Assembly: GCA_900766925.1 (NCBI GenBank)
Contig: CAAFXG010000296.1
Coordinates: 1 to 6,243, forward strand
Reading direction: 5' to 3'
Source of the DNA: Lachnospiraceae bacterium
GTDB lineage: Bacteria; Bacillota; Clostridia; Lachnospirales; Lachnospiraceae
DNA length: 6,243 nucleotides
Positions 1 through 5,535 of the stretch are shown piece after piece. The first letter of the stretch is position 1. The number at the start of each line of letters is the position of its first letter. Under the pieces are notes generated by a model. The model saw only the letters and a program-made list of their open reading frames with translations, was not told the DNA's origin and did not search any database. A program made the translations under genes and the position numbers.

Positions 1-135
1 ATTTGGATGGAAACGGATTGGTGTTTCCTCCGAATAGTGTTCCTGAAACACTTCATTGATAAACGGAATCAAAAGTTTTGGACAATCATTTACCAGTGTT
101 CTAAACACGTTATCATATTGAGCACCCATAGACAT
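1..135 (-). CDS. Rpn/YadD-family protein, N-terminal part only
   Basis: The first 45 codons of a minus-strand gene that continues past the left edge. The visible protein begins MSMGAQYDNVFRTLVNDCPK. From memory, this opening is typical of a Lachnospiraceae family annotated as Rpn-like (recombination-promoting nuclease / putative transposase, PD-(D/E)XK fold). No catalytic residues are in the visible part, so the function is unproven. The start is supported by an AGGAGG ribosome site ending about 5 bases before the ATG at 135; a second ATG two codons later (129) is possible. The coding frame is open to position 1 with no stop. It lies downstream of the dprA remnant in the same direction but has its own candidate promoter, so it is probably an independent gene. 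Confidence 0.7.
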   Translation of the reverse strand, partial: MSMGAQYDNVFRTLVNDCPKLLIPFINEVFQEHYSEETPIRFHPN

Positions 136-197
136 TCTACCTCCTAATGCTGTGAATGTGTTAGTGTGCTCCCCCAACTCTATACGATTACACTACT

Positions 198-226
198 ATA
201 TTAGCAATTAATTTAAGAACGTGCAA
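198..226 (-). promoter_or_regulatory. candidate sigma-70 promoter for the Rpn-like gene
   Basis: On the minus strand TTGCAC (226-221) is followed after 17 bases by TAATAT (203-198), which puts a start of transcription near 191, about 55 bases before the start codon. Each hexamer matches the consensus only partly. The support is the correct spacing and the position in a gap ahead of a gene with a strong ribosome site. Confidence 0.35.
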
Positions 227-231
227 GAATG

Positions 232-248
232 AAATAAGTAACTTATTT
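232..248. repeat. 17-bp perfect palindrome (AAATAAGT-N-ACTTATTT)
   Basis: Eight-base arms AAATAAGT (232-239) and ACTTATTT (241-248) surround one central base. The centre is about 49 bp upstream of the predicted start of transcription of the Rpn-like gene, so it could be an operator. No run of T follows, and the stem contains only two G:C pairs, so it is a poor terminator. The function is unknown. Confidence 0.4.
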
Positions 249-291
249 TTGTAAAAGCTTTGTACCTTCCCCCCAACGTGCATGGCTTTAC

Positions 292-651
292 CTATGTGAT
301 AATCTCCACTTTTCTACCATACTTATTGCCATACTTTGCCGTAATAAGCGCTCCGCTTCCTTTACCGGGTGCAATCACAATAATATGTTCTGCCCATGCA
401 CTGATCAGACGATTTCTGCGCGGAAATGTATATTTTGTTGGTCTCATTCCAGGTGGGTATTCTGAAAGTAAAAGTCCTTTTTCTATAATACAGTCCATGA
501 GCTTTTTATGTTCACTCGGATAGCAGATATCCAGACCATTTCCAACAATGGCAATTGTGTATCCATTCGCATTCAGGCAAGCTTTCGCAGTATTCCTCTT
601 CCCAGGCGAAATGTTCTTCTGAGCATTTTTCACACCGATTAAAAGCATCAT
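292..651 (-). pseudogene. dprA/smf-like remnant (truncated DNA-processing protein)
   Basis: An open frame of 119 codons carries the central core of the DprA/Smf family, which loads RecA on incoming single-stranded DNA during transformation. Recognisable pieces in order are GYTIAIVGNGLDICYPSEH (residues about 30-48), the segment GLLLSEYPPG with the following TFPRRNRLISAW (about 59-86), and APGKGSGALITAKYG (about 93-107). These correspond to the second half of the Rossmann-like fold. A complete DprA is roughly 300-370 residues. The first half of the fold, the N-terminal helical domain and the C-terminal winged helix are all missing here. The frame ends at a TAG immediately after the core, and no continuation is evident in the other frames. 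Residues 1 to about 20 do not resemble DprA, and no ribosome site precedes the ATG at 651, so the translation start is doubtful. It is most likely a degraded gene; a short domain protein is less likely. It lies 156 bases downstream of hcp on the same strand. Confidence 0.6.
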
Positions 652-676
652 CCATGATAATTCCCATGTCGGCCAT
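512..676 (-). CDS. possible small Cys-rich ORF overlapping the dprA remnant
   Basis: A 54-codon frame begins MADMGIIMDDAFNRCEKC and continues with an acidic, aromatic, Cys-rich stretch (residues about 19-40) holding EEHFAWEEEYC. The first 35 residues look protein-like (CxxC, acidic run), whereas the end runs out of frame through the dprA core and looks like chance. A strong GAGGAGG lies at 704-698, but 21 bases upstream of the ATG, which is too far; no ATG, GTG or TTG sits at the right distance. One reading is that the remnant gene began in this frame and shifted to the DprA frame near 590-600. The alternative is a chance ORF. I do not recognise the N-terminal segment. Confidence 0.2.
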   Translation of the reverse strand: MADMGIIMDDAFNRCEKCSEEHFAWEEEYCESLPECEWIHNCHCWKWSGYLLSE

Positions 677-807
677 GTCCGCTATGATATTGAAATACCT
701 CCTCGTTTTGGTATGTCTATATACGCTCTATATTAAGAAAATAGCAAGGATTATTCACACTATATAATCAACAAATATGAAATCATCAAACTGAAATTTT
801 CACTTGC
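677..807. other. gap downstream of hcp with an orphan ribosome site
   Basis: This AT-rich gap separates the hcp stop from the dprA remnant. It contains a minus-strand AGGAGG (703-698) with no usable start codon 5-12 bases downstream, suggesting a lost or mutated start. I see no strong GC-rich hairpin with a T-run, so the hcp transcript has no obvious terminator and may read through into the remnant. Confidence 0.4.
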
Positions 808-2412
808 CTATTCGCCAATAAGTTTTTTCATATCCTCTTCCGGTGTAGAAATAGGAGAAATATTATAATTCTTTACTAAGAAATCAAGCACATTATTCGA
901 AACAAATGCCGGCAATGTCGGACCAAGTAAAATATTCTTAATACCAAGATGCAATAATGTCAGTAGAATACATACTGCTTTCTGCTCATACCATGAAAGC
1001 ACCATTGAAAGAGGCAAATCATTTACATCACACTCAAAGGCTTCTGCAAGAGCTACTGCAACCCTGATTGCACTATACGCATCATTACACTGCCCCATAT
1101 CCATAATACGTGGCAATCCTCCTATGTCACCTAAATCCATATCATTGAATCTATACTTTCCACATGCAAGAGTAAGAACGATACTTTCTTTTGGAGTCTG
1201 TTTCACAAACTCTGTATAATAGTTTCTTCCCGGTCTTGCACCATCACATCCGCCAACAAGAAAGAAATGCTTAATTGCACCTGATTTTACTGCTTCAATC
1301 ACCATTTTTGCATTCGATAGCACTGCATTATGGCCAAATCCGGTCATGACCATTTCTCCACCATTAATTCCTGCAAACTGCATATCTTCTTTGTATCCAC
1401 CAAGCTCTATTGCCTTGTTAATAACTACAGAGAAATCTTTTTCTTCTCCAATATGAACTATATCCGGATAGGAAACTACTTCTGTCGTAAAAACACGATC
1501 TGAATAACTGTCCTTTGGTGGCATAAGGCAGTTCGTTGTAAAAAGAATAGGGGCCGGAATATTGGCGAATTCCTTCTGTTGATTCTGCCATGCTGTCCCA
1601 AAATTACCTTTCAGATGTGTGTATTTCTTTAACTCCGGATATGCGTGTGCTGGAAGCATTTCTCCATGAGTGTACACGTTAACGCCTTTATCTTTTGTCT
1701 GCTCCAACAACTGTTTTAAATCATACAAATCATGTCCGGAAATCACAATAAAAGGACCCTTTTCTACTTTCAAAGAAACACTAATTGGCGCAGGATTTCC
1801 ATAAGTTTCAGTGTTTGCTCTATCTAAAAGAGCCATACACTTTAAGTTAATCTCACCGGTCTGTAATACGATAGGTAATAGATCTTCCATTCCCCAATCT
1901 CTCATTCCGATTGCAAATAATGCTTTATAGAAGAAACTATTAACTTCCTTGTCGACATATCCTAAAACAGAAGCATGATATGCATATGCAGCTATACCAC
2001 GAATGCCAAAAAGTATCAATGACTTCAGGGAACGCACATCCTCATCCCCCTGCCAAATTAACTGCATATCAAAATTATCATTTCTTCCACAACAGCTTGC
2101 GCAGCTAAAACAATTAGGAACCAAGCGTTCTTTCTCTACTTCTATTTTTTTTATCAGGGCCTCAATAGTTTTATTGTTAAAATTCACATTCGTAATAGTT
2201 GCAAACAATCCCTCGATGATTAGCTTATCAGTATTATCATCAACAAGGGCTTCATTTCCTTCAGTTGCTCTTGCTAAGCCTATTAACGCACCTGTAAGTT
2301 CATCTTGCAGCTTAGCAGTATCAGCCTTTTTACCACATACTCCTTGTACACCAGTGCAAGCAGTACACCCTGCTGTCTGCTCACACTGAAAGCAAAACAT
2401 TTTATTTTCCAT
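808..2412 (-). CDS. hcp: hybrid cluster protein / hydroxylamine reductase
   Basis: Cytoplasmic iron-sulfur enzyme of the Hcp (prismane) family, known to reduce hydroxylamine to ammonia and NO to N2O in nitrosative stress. With the start at 2412 the protein has 534 residues, normal for the family. The N-terminal cluster motif is C7-x2-C10-x8-C19-x6-C26. All hybrid-cluster ligands are present: H227 (SGHDL), E251 (HGEMLPAH), C295 (TNCLMPP), C389 (GGCDGARPGR, the persulfide Cys), C417 (ACGKYRFN), C442 (GQCND), E476 and K478 (WYEQK). The enzyme should therefore be active. Extra cysteines form NCFSCASCCG at 100-109. Start choice: an ATG at 2427 would add MEYPI but has no ribosome site, while the ATG at 2412 has GGAG (2425-2422) nine bases upstream. 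The gene follows the ferredoxin-like gene with almost no gap, so the two are co-transcribed and probably translationally coupled. Confidence 0.96.
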   Translation of the reverse strand: MENKMFCFQCEQTAGCTACTGVQGVCGKKADTAKLQDELTGALIGLARATEGNEALVDDNTDKLIIEGLFATITNVNFNNKTIEALIKKIEVEKERLVPNCFSCASCCGRNDNFDMQLIWQGDEDVRSLKSLILFGIRGIAAYAYHASVLGYVDKEVNSFFYKALFAIGMRDWGMEDLLPIVLQTGEINLKCMALLDRANTETYGNPAPISVSLKVEKGPFIVISGHDLYDLKQLLEQTKDKGVNVYTHGEMLPAHAYPELKKYTHLKGNFGTAWQNQQKEFANIPAPILFTTNCLMPPKDSYSDRVFTTEVVSYPDIVHIGEEKDFSVVINKAIELGGYKEDMQFAGINGGEMVMTGFGHNAVLSNAKMVIEAVKSGAIKHFFLVGGCDGARPGRNYYTEFVKQTPKESIVLTLACGKYRFNDMDLGDIGGLPRIMDMGQCNDAYSAIRVAVALAEAFECDVNDLPLSMVLSWYEQKAVCILLTLLHLGIKNILLGPTLPAFVSNNVLDFLVKNYNISPISTPEEDMKKLIGE

Positions 2413-2430
2413 TATTGGATACTCCATTCA

Positions 2431-3129
2431 TCAATCTAGTATTTTTCCATCAGTTGATATAGTAACAACACACCAAGGAATAAACTTACCACTTATCTGT
2501 AATGCTTTCTTTGCGGCATATTCTATTCCACCACAGCAAGGCACTTCCATTCGAACTATTGTTACACTCTTAATATTGTTATTCTTAATGATTTCAGTAA
2601 GTTTTTCTGTATAGTCACCCTCGTCTAACTTTGGACAGCCGATAAGTGTAATATGATTACGGATAAACTCCTTATGGAAATTTCCATATGCATAGGCTGT
2701 GCAATCCGCTGCAATTAAAAGATTTGCTCCGTCAAAATATGGTGCGCGAGGTGGCAACAATTTGATTTGCACCGGCCATTGCATAAGTTCTGAATTTATC
2801 GCTGGTGTAGGTGTAATACAATCGCAATTTTCTCTCATAATCTGTTTTGCCTGTGTTCCGGGACAACCACATGCTAAAGTTTCATGTTCCTTTTTTTTCT
2901 TCGAAGCTAATACTGCAGCCTCATCATAAGCTGGAGCTTCTCTTTCTTCAAAAGTAATTGCATCTGTTGGGCAAGTCGGCAAGCAGTCTCCTAAACCATC
3001 GCAGTAATCTTCTCTGGTAAGTTTTGCTTTTCCATCAATCATCTCGATTGCACCTTCATGGCAAGCATCTGCACATGCTCCACAACCAATACACTTTTCT
3101 TCATCAATTTTAATTATTTTGCGTACCAT
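2431..3129 (-). CDS. 4Fe-4S ferredoxin-domain protein, probable electron partner of Hcp
   Basis: 232 residues. An N-terminal ferredoxin-like domain has C13-x2-C16-x2-C19-x3-C23, a full [4Fe-4S] set. It is followed by C43-x5-C49-x3-C53-P, a second set that lacks the usual middle cysteine (YCDGLGDCLPTCP). A linker with CGC (87-89) and CDC (102-104) follows. The C-terminal part (about 118-232) is conserved-looking and unnamed, with C143, C165 and a paired C198-C199 (VPCCGGIEYA). From memory, such proteins commonly sit beside hcp in Clostridia. By position it probably delivers electrons to Hcp, a role filled by the NADH-linked Hcr in enterobacteria, but this is inference. The start is firm: AGGAGG (3141-3136) lies six bases before the ATG. 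It is the first gene of the operon and stops three bases before the alternative upstream hcp ATG. Confidence 0.9.
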   Translation of the reverse strand: MVRKIIKIDEEKCIGCGACADACHEGAIEMIDGKAKLTREDYCDGLGDCLPTCPTDAITFEEREAPAYDEAAVLASKKKKEHETLACGCPGTQAKQIMRENCDCITPTPAINSELMQWPVQIKLLPPRAPYFDGANLLIAADCTAYAYGNFHKEFIRNHITLIGCPKLDEGDYTEKLTEIIKNNNIKSVTIVRMEVPCCGGIEYAAKKALQISGKFIPWCVVTISTDGKILD

Positions 3130-3149
3130 CTAAATCCTCCTATCTAAAG

Positions 3150-3179
3150 TTCACTTTGACTTTATAGACGAATTATAAT
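3150..3179 (+). promoter_or_regulatory. predicted promoter of the Crp/Fnr-family regulator gene
   Basis: Plus strand: TTCACT (3150-3155), an 18-base spacer and a perfect TATAAT (3174-3179), giving a start near 3186 and a leader of about 40 bases. The -10 shares the self-complementary octamer ATTATAAT (3172-3179) with the opposing operon promoter, so the two polymerases cannot occupy their sites at once. Confidence 0.5.
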
Positions 3180-3200
3180 ACAATAATTAAAACAAGTCGG
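3165..3200 (-). promoter_or_regulatory. predicted promoter of the ferredoxin-hcp operon
   Basis: Minus strand: a perfect TATAAT -10 at 3177-3172, with transcription expected to start at about 3165, 36 bases before the ferredoxin start codon. The -35 position at 17-base spacing (3200-3195) reads CCGACT, which matches only the GAC core of TTGACA. A perfect -10 with a poor -35 is what an activator-dependent promoter looks like, and a palindrome sits at the right distance upstream. Confidence 0.55.
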
Positions 3201-3207
3201 TTGTTTT
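3189..3207. repeat. inverted repeat AAAACAA-N5-TTGTTTT
   Basis: Perfect 7-base arms at 3189-3195 and 3201-3207 with a 5-base centre. It overlaps the better-shaped 14-bp palindrome to its right and covers the -35 region of the ferredoxin-hcp promoter. It may be a second or alternative protein-binding site. Chance in AT-rich DNA is possible. Confidence 0.4.
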
Positions 3208-3213
3208 TACAAC
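3200..3213. promoter_or_regulatory. candidate Crp/Fnr-type operator (GTTGT-N4-ACAAC)
   Basis: Perfect 5-base arms around four bases: the same 5-4-5 architecture as the FNR box TTGAT-N4-ATCAA but with different bases. The centre is at 3206.5, which is -41.5 relative to the predicted ferredoxin-hcp start at 3165, the standard class II activator position. For the regulator's own promoter it lies downstream of the start, at about +15 to +28, where binding could block elongation. The adjacent gene encodes a Crp/Fnr-family protein, the obvious ligand. Confidence 0.6.
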
Positions 3214-3226
3214 AAAGGAGCAATTT

Positions 3227-3886
3227 ATGCAAAAATATATTGAAACTCTTAAGCGCACTCAGCTATTCTCCGGTGTAGGAGATAATGAAATATCTGCAAT
3301 GTTAAACTGTCTGCAAGCCAGATTACTTACGCTCAAAAAAGGAGAGTATGTTTTTCGAGAAGGAGAACACATAGATAACATCACCGTATTATTAGATGGA
3401 AAACTATTAGTACAACATGATGATTTTTGGGGAAATCGAAACATTGTTAATGTAATACGTGTTGGAGAAATGTTTGGAGAGGCATATGTAGCACCGGAAA
3501 GTGGTTCTCTTCTTAATGATGTCATCGCTGAGGAAGACAGTACTGTTATTTTCTTTGACATTAAACGTATACTCACTGTATGCCCAACTGCCTGTCGTTT
3601 TCATTCTATGGTCGTTCAGAATCTATTTTTTTCAATCTCTGAAAAGAATAGAAAACTTGTTCAAAAAATCGGGCATATGTCCAAACGCTCCACTCGCGCT
3701 AAACTTTTATCCTACCTTTCGGAAGAAGCAAAAAGACATAACAATAGGCAATTCATGATTCCATTTAGCCGGCAGCAACTCGCAGATTTTCTTTGTGTTG
3801 ACCGCAGTGCCATGTCAAATGAACTTTGCAAAATGCGTGATGAAGGACTGCTTAAATTTGATAAAAATGAATTCACTCTACTATAA
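3227..3886 (+). CDS. Crp/Fnr-family transcription regulator, HcpR-like by context
   Basis: 219 residues, normal for the family. The N-terminal part (about 10-115) is a cyclic-nucleotide-binding-like beta barrel (KKGEYVFREGEHIDNI, VLLDGKLLV, GEMFGE). The long dimerisation helix runs about 125-160, and the C-terminal winged helix-turn-helix about 178-215 (FSRQQLADFLCVDRSAMSNE). Cysteines are C28, C119, C123, C190 and C201. There is no N-terminal FNR-type cysteine cluster, so an FNR-style [4Fe-4S] oxygen sensor is unlikely. Aligned to CRP, the recognition helix keeps R193 but has S194 and N198 in place of the CRP Glu181 and Arg185. It is divergent from the ferredoxin-hcp operon, as HcpR regulators of nitrosative stress often are in other anaerobes; HcpR identity is inference. 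The start is firm: AAAGGAG (3214-3220) lies six bases before the ATG. It probably activates hcp and controls itself. Confidence 0.88.
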   Translation: MQKYIETLKRTQLFSGVGDNEISAMLNCLQARLLTLKKGEYVFREGEHIDNITVLLDGKLLVQHDDFWGNRNIVNVIRVGEMFGEAYVAPESGSLLNDVIAEEDSTVIFFDIKRILTVCPTACRFHSMVVQNLFFSISEKNRKLVQKIGHMSKRSTRAKLLSYLSEEAKRHNNRQFMIPFSRQQLADFLCVDRSAMSNELCKMRDEGLLKFDKNEFTLL

Positions 3887-3972
3887 TTAATATAACTATG
3901 CGTAAACTTCCGAGTTGTCAATCTCTTAAAAAACCAGTTACTCTTTCTTCCCAGTGAATTTTTTATAGGGTC

Positions 3973-3989
3973 TGACCTCACTGTGGTCA
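3973..3989. repeat. TGACC-N7-GGTCA inverted repeat, possible insertion-element end
   Basis: Five-base arms around seven bases, followed by CAACTT. The GTGGTCAA-type motif resembles the repeated terminal motifs I recall from IS21-family elements, and an IS21-type istB lies to the right in the orientation that would put an element end on this side. No matching partner end is in the window, so this is only a candidate. Confidence 0.25.
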
Positions 3990-4019
3990 ACTTAAGAAGT
4001 TTATAAAAAATTTATAATT

Positions 4020-4058
4020 CTCGCAGCCCTTATTTTATAAGGGTTTGCGAGTTTTTTT
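4020..4058 (+). terminator. strong intrinsic terminator
   Basis: The hairpin pairs CTCGCA (4020-4025) with TGCGAG (4046-4051) and CCCTTAT (4027-4033) with ATAAGGG (4037-4043), with a TTT loop and small internal bulges. It is followed by seven T (4052-4058). It lies about 130 bases downstream of the regulator gene and about 130 upstream of the transposase. It could therefore end the regulator transcript or shield the transposase from outside transcription. Confidence 0.75.
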
Positions 4059-4104
4059 AACAAAAAAACATAAAAAAACACTTGACAAAACCTCCAAAAA
4101 ATGC

Positions 4105-4119
4105 GGCCGCTTCGCGGCC
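4105..4119. repeat. GC-rich hairpin GGCCGC-TTC-GCGGCC upstream of the transposase
   Basis: A perfect 6-bp all-G:C stem with a three-base loop, in otherwise AT-rich DNA, about 65 bases before the transposase start. No T-run follows. It may lie in the transposase leader RNA or form part of the element end. Confidence 0.5.
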
Positions 4120-4122
4120 TAT

Positions 4123-4165
4123 TGATTAAAAGGTATCTCCGTTGCAGCGGAAGAAAATTTAATCA
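4123..4165. repeat. leader stem TGATTAAA/TTTAATCA with inner TCCG/CGGA hairpin
   Basis: Outer arms at 4123-4130 and 4158-4165, inner arms at 4138-4141 and 4148-4151. The structure ends just before the transposase ribosome site (AGGAGG, 4173-4178). It could modulate translation of the transposase, as leader structures do in several insertion sequences, but no pairing over the ribosome site itself is visible. Confidence 0.4.
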
Positions 4166-4184
4166 CATTTTTAGGAGGTTTTTT

Positions 4185-5462
4185 ATGAATCGAACCAACA
4201 TCTGCAAAATGATCATCCAATTCGTTAAAGATTATATCACAGATCCAACCAAATTAGAGCCCCATCGTGCAAAAAAACATTTTATTCGTAACCGAAAACT
4301 TTCCATGCTTCAGGTTATCATGTACCTTTTCTACTCTTCAAAAGCATCTATGTACCAAAACCTTGCATGCATTCGTGATGATCTGACTGACTTGGAATTC
4401 CCCAGTATTTCAAAGCAGGCTCTTTCTAAAGCCAGGCAATTTATTAATCCCTCTCTGTTCAAAGAACTTTATTATCTTTCTGTTGATCTTTTCTATAAAC
4501 ACATACCATCCAGAAAGCTCTGGCATGGTTACCACCTTTTTGCTGTCGATGGTTCCAAATTTGAACTCCCCAATTCAAAATCCAACTTTGAATTCTTTGG
4601 TGAAATGTTTGGATATCCTGATCCTAACCGTCGTTTTACCATGGGACTAGCGTCTATCGTATATGACGTTCTTGACGACTATATCGTCCACGCTTCATTT
4701 CACAGATACTTGGCTTCGGAACGTGCCGCTGCCATTGAACATCTGAAAAATCTCGAGGATCTCAATATCTATCATAACAGTATTGTGATTTTTGACCGAG
4801 GATATTACTCTGAAAACATGTTCCGTTATTGTGTCGCCCATAATCATCTTTGCCTAATGCGGCTCAAAGAGAGCTATAATCTTTCAAAAAAATGCTCCGG
4901 TGATATCATGACAAAACTCTATGGCAATGCAAACGAAGGTACGGAAGATATCGATATCCGTGTCATTGAAGTCGTTCTCGATGATGGCACAAAGGAATAT
5001 CTTGCAACCAATCTGTTTGACACAGAGATTACAAAAGATATGTTCCGGGAACTATACTTTTATCGCTGGCCGGTCGAAACAAAATATAAGGAACTGAAAA
5101 GCCGTTTCGGGATCGAAGAGTTTAATGGTGCGACTACAACCTCTGTTTTTCAGGAATTCTATATCAATATGCTGCTTTCAAACCTTTCTTCACTCATCAA
5201 AAATGATGTGGATGAAAAGATTGAGATATCCGCCAAGAGTACAAATAAGTATCGATATCAGGCAAACAGAGCCTTTATCATTGGCCGTATAAAGAAATTG
5301 ATCCCTAAAATATTGTGCAATCTCTCCGAGTTATCCTCAATGGATATTCTTTGCAATGACGCCTTTCGATGCAGATCCCAAATCATGCCCGGAAGGAGCT
5401 TCCGTCGCAAAAAAAACAAAGCAAAAGGAAGAACACATTTTAGGAATCAAAAAGTAACTTGA
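4185..5462 (+). CDS. IS4-family DDE transposase
   Basis: 425 residues, a usual length for IS4-type transposases; this enzyme cuts and joins the ends of its own element. An N-terminal DNA-binding-like part (about 1-85) precedes an RNase H-like core. The first Asp is D122 in FAVDGSKFELPN, the second D204 in VIFDRGYYSE, and the Glu is E298 in YFYRWPVETKYKELK. The last motif fits the IS4 signature Y-x2-R-x3-E-x6-K exactly (Y291, R294, E298, K305). The C-terminus is basic (RRKKNKAKGR). No frame break or lost catalytic residue is visible, so it is probably active. Start choice: the frame opens at 4101, but AGGAGG (4173-4178) six bases before the ATG at 4185 settles the start, and the extra upstream codons cover the hairpins. 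It converges with istB, with 79 bases between the two stops. Confidence 0.93.
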   Translation: MNRTNICKMIIQFVKDYITDPTKLEPHRAKKHFIRNRKLSMLQVIMYLFYSSKASMYQNLACIRDDLTDLEFPSISKQALSKARQFINPSLFKELYYLSVDLFYKHIPSRKLWHGYHLFAVDGSKFELPNSKSNFEFFGEMFGYPDPNRRFTMGLASIVYDVLDDYIVHASFHRYLASERAAAIEHLKNLEDLNIYHNSIVIFDRGYYSENMFRYCVAHNHLCLMRLKESYNLSKKCSGDIMTKLYGNANEGTEDIDIRVIEVVLDDGTKEYLATNLFDTEITKDMFRELYFYRWPVETKYKELKSRFGIEEFNGATTTSVFQEFYINMLLSNLSSLIKNDVDEKIEISAKSTNKYRYQANRAFIIGRIKKLIPKILCNLSELSSMDILCNDAFRCRSQIMPGRSFRRKKNKAKGRTHFRNQKVT

Positions 5463-5470
5463 TTATTCTT

Positions 5471-5487
5471 GTGCGATGAAATCGCAC
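5471..5487. repeat. hairpin GTGCGAT-GAA-ATCGCAC
   Basis: A perfect 7-bp stem with a three-base loop begins nine bases after the transposase stop. No T-run follows in either direction, so it is not a standard terminator. It overlaps the next, larger hairpin by two bases. Confidence 0.5.
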
Positions 5488-5521
5488 TTCCGGAAATCTG
5501 GAAATCAGATGTCCGGGAAGT
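5486..5521. repeat. long imperfect hairpin between transposase and istB
   Basis: ACTTCC (5486-5491) pairs with GGAAGT (5516-5521). GGAAATCTG (5492-5500) pairs with CAGATGTCC (5506-5514) apart from one A-G mismatch, and G5515 is bulged. The loop is GAAAT. Read on the minus strand it contains repeated TTTCCA/TTCCGG words just downstream of istB, reminiscent of the repeated terminal motifs of IS21-type elements. It may therefore belong to that element rather than to the IS4-type one. Confidence 0.45.
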
Positions 5522-5535
5522 GGAAATCATCTTAT

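Larger units (their letters stand above)
3887..4184. other. gene-free region between the regulator and the transposase
   Basis: AT-rich DNA packed with inverted repeats and no convincing ORF. In order it holds TGACC/GGTCA (3973-3977 and 3985-3989), TTATAAA/TTTATAA (4001-4007 and 4011-4017), the terminator hairpin at 4020-4058, GGCCGC/GCGGCC (4105-4119) and TGATTAAA/TTTAATCA (4123-4165). The boundary between host DNA and mobile DNA must lie in this stretch. A TTGACA at 4082-4087 has no -10 at a suitable distance. Confidence 0.5.

Noticed and set aside
260..523. Plus-strand ORF across the dprA remnant
   Set aside because: The opposite strand carries clear DprA motifs, and this frame has neither a ribosome site nor protein-like patterns beyond chance hydrophobic runs.
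781..807. Terminator just after hcp
   Set aside because: Only a five-base AT-rich inverted repeat (TGAAA/TTTCA) is present, with no GC stem and no following T-run.
2003..2389. Plus-strand ORF opposite the 5' end of hcp, with several smaller ones opposite hcp, the ferredoxin gene and the regulator
   Set aside because: They are antisense shadows of well-supported genes, lack ribosome sites and show no recognisable motif.
2413..2427. Longer hcp reading from the ATG at 2427 (adds MEYPI)
   Set aside because: No ribosome site precedes it, whereas GGAG lies nine bases before the ATG at 2412. Reinitiation from the neighbouring ferredoxin stop keeps it possible, so it is noted but not chosen.
4082..4087. 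TTGACA as the -35 of a transposase promoter
   Set aside because: The -10 position at 16-18 bases falls in the GC hairpin GGCCGC/GCGGCC, and the nearest AT-rich hexamer is over 30 bases away.
4101..4184. Longer transposase reading from the ATG at 4101
   Set aside because: The added codons run through the hairpin leader, look unlike protein, and end just where a strong AGGAGG serves the ATG at 4185.
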